DNA from: JBFLVN01 sp040758475
GTDB taxonomy: Bacteria > JAGRBM01
Assembly: GCA_040758475.1 (NCBI GenBank)
Contig: JBFLVN010000235.1
Span: 1-5,836, forward strand
DNA length: 5,836 nucleotides
Reading direction: 5' to 3'
Below, piece after piece: positions 5,383 to 5,836 of the stretch (positions are counted from its first letter, which is position 1; each line of letters opens with the position of its first letter). The notes beneath the pieces were generated by a model. It was not told the origin of the DNA and did no database searches. It saw only the letters and a program-made list of their open reading frames with translations. The position numbers and the translations under genes were made by a program.

Positions 5383-5836
5383 ATGATCGACTTCGAAATC
5401 GATCCCAAGCTCAAGATGTTCCAGCAGATGGCCCGGGGCTTCGCCAAGGCCGAGATGCGCCCCATCTCTTTGGAGTGCGACAAGACCTACACCCCCAAGG
5501 ACGAGTTCCTCGCCAAGGCCTACAAGATGGGCCTATCCCTCGGTGGAAAGCCCAAGAACGCGGGCCAGAGCGATTCGGACTTTCTGGGCGCCCAGGCCGA
5601 CAAATCGGGGGAACGCTTCACGAGCCGTCTTGCGGCCCTCTCAGCCGAGGAACTTTGCTGGGGCGATGCGGCCCTTCTCATGAGCCTTCCGGGCCCGGGC
5701 CTCGGCGGCCCACCGCTCGCCTTCACCGGCACGCCCGAACAGCAGAAGAAATACTTCTCCATCTTCAAGAAAGAAGACCCGCTCCACTTCGGGGCCTATG
5801 GCCTTACCGAACCCGGCGCCGGATCGGACGTTTCGG
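5383..5836 (+). CDS. Acyl-CoA dehydrogenase, N-terminal part (runs off the window)
   Basis: The frame is open from the ATG to the window edge (151 residues plus one base). The N-terminal helix FEIDPKLKMFQQMARGFAKAEMRP is typical of the family, and AFTGTPEQQKKYF matches the conserved 'GTxeQkxxyL' block. YGLTEPGAGSD (139-149) is the FAD/substrate-binding signature, close to the usual 'LTEPxAGSD'. The enzyme should oxidise an acyl-CoA to the 2-enoyl-CoA using FAD and ETF. The catalytic base lies beyond the window. The region between about residues 50 and 85 is rich in charged and small residues and differs from the usual 'PExyGG' block, so this is a divergent branch and not a paralogue nearly identical to the other dehydrogenase in this window. 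Steroid side-chain degraders use heteromeric dehydrogenases encoded by neighbouring genes; whether a partner follows here cannot be seen. Confidence 0.9.
   Translation, partial: MIDFEIDPKLKMFQQMARGFAKAEMRPISLECDKTYTPKDEFLAKAYKMGLSLGGKPKNAGQSDSDFLGAQADKSGERFTSRLAALSAEELCWGDAALLMSLPGPGLGGPPLAFTGTPEQQKKYFSIFKKEDPLHFGAYGLTEPGAGSDVS

Overview
The window is a bacterial catabolic locus dominated by acyl-CoA chemistry. It holds seven protein-coding genes in two divergent, tightly packed transcription units. The genes are GC-rich with mostly G or C at third codon positions. The control region between the units (about 3536-3731) is strongly AT-rich: 58 of 180 bases at 3541-3720 are G or C. No taxonomic marker is present. 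Composition and gene content suit a high-GC bacterium with proteobacterial or deltaproteobacterial-like fatty-acid or aromatic/terpenoid catabolism, but I cannot name the organism.

Leftward unit (minus strand, 3535 down to 1). The order is an AMP-forming acyl-CoA synthetase, an alpha/beta hydrolase (GTG start sharing one base with the ligase stop), a crotonase-fold protein (one base after the hydrolase stop), and the N-terminal part of an acyl-CoA dehydrogenase that runs off the window (ATGA overlap). Every junction is an overlap or a 1-base gap, so the unit is almost certainly one operon with coupled translation.

Control region. The leftward unit has a perfect sigma70-type promoter (TTGACA, 16 bases, TATAAT) placed so that the expected first transcribed base is the A of the ligase ATG, which implies a leaderless mRNA. 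The rightward unit has TTGACA, 17 bases, TACGAT, then a leader of about 31 nt that is largely a near-perfect 18-base dyad containing the Shine-Dalgarno sequence. Further small dyads and repeats lie between the promoters and may be operators. No regulator gene is in the window.

Rightward unit (plus strand, 3732 to the end). A thiolase-fold protein lacking the usual nucleophilic cysteine is followed, with an ATGA overlap, by a zinc-ribbon/OB-fold (DUF35) partner. After 26 bases comes the N-terminal part of a second acyl-CoA dehydrogenase.

Taken together, the genes could activate a carboxylic acid to its CoA thioester, desaturate it, hydrate it and cleave it. The crotonase lacks both catalytic glutamates of classical enoyl-CoA hydratase, the thiolase lacks its cysteine, and no 3-hydroxyacyl-CoA dehydrogenase is visible. 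This suggests a specialised route, possibly aldolytic side-chain removal like the Ltp2/DUF35 steroid system, rather than ordinary beta-oxidation. The substrate cannot be read from the sequence.
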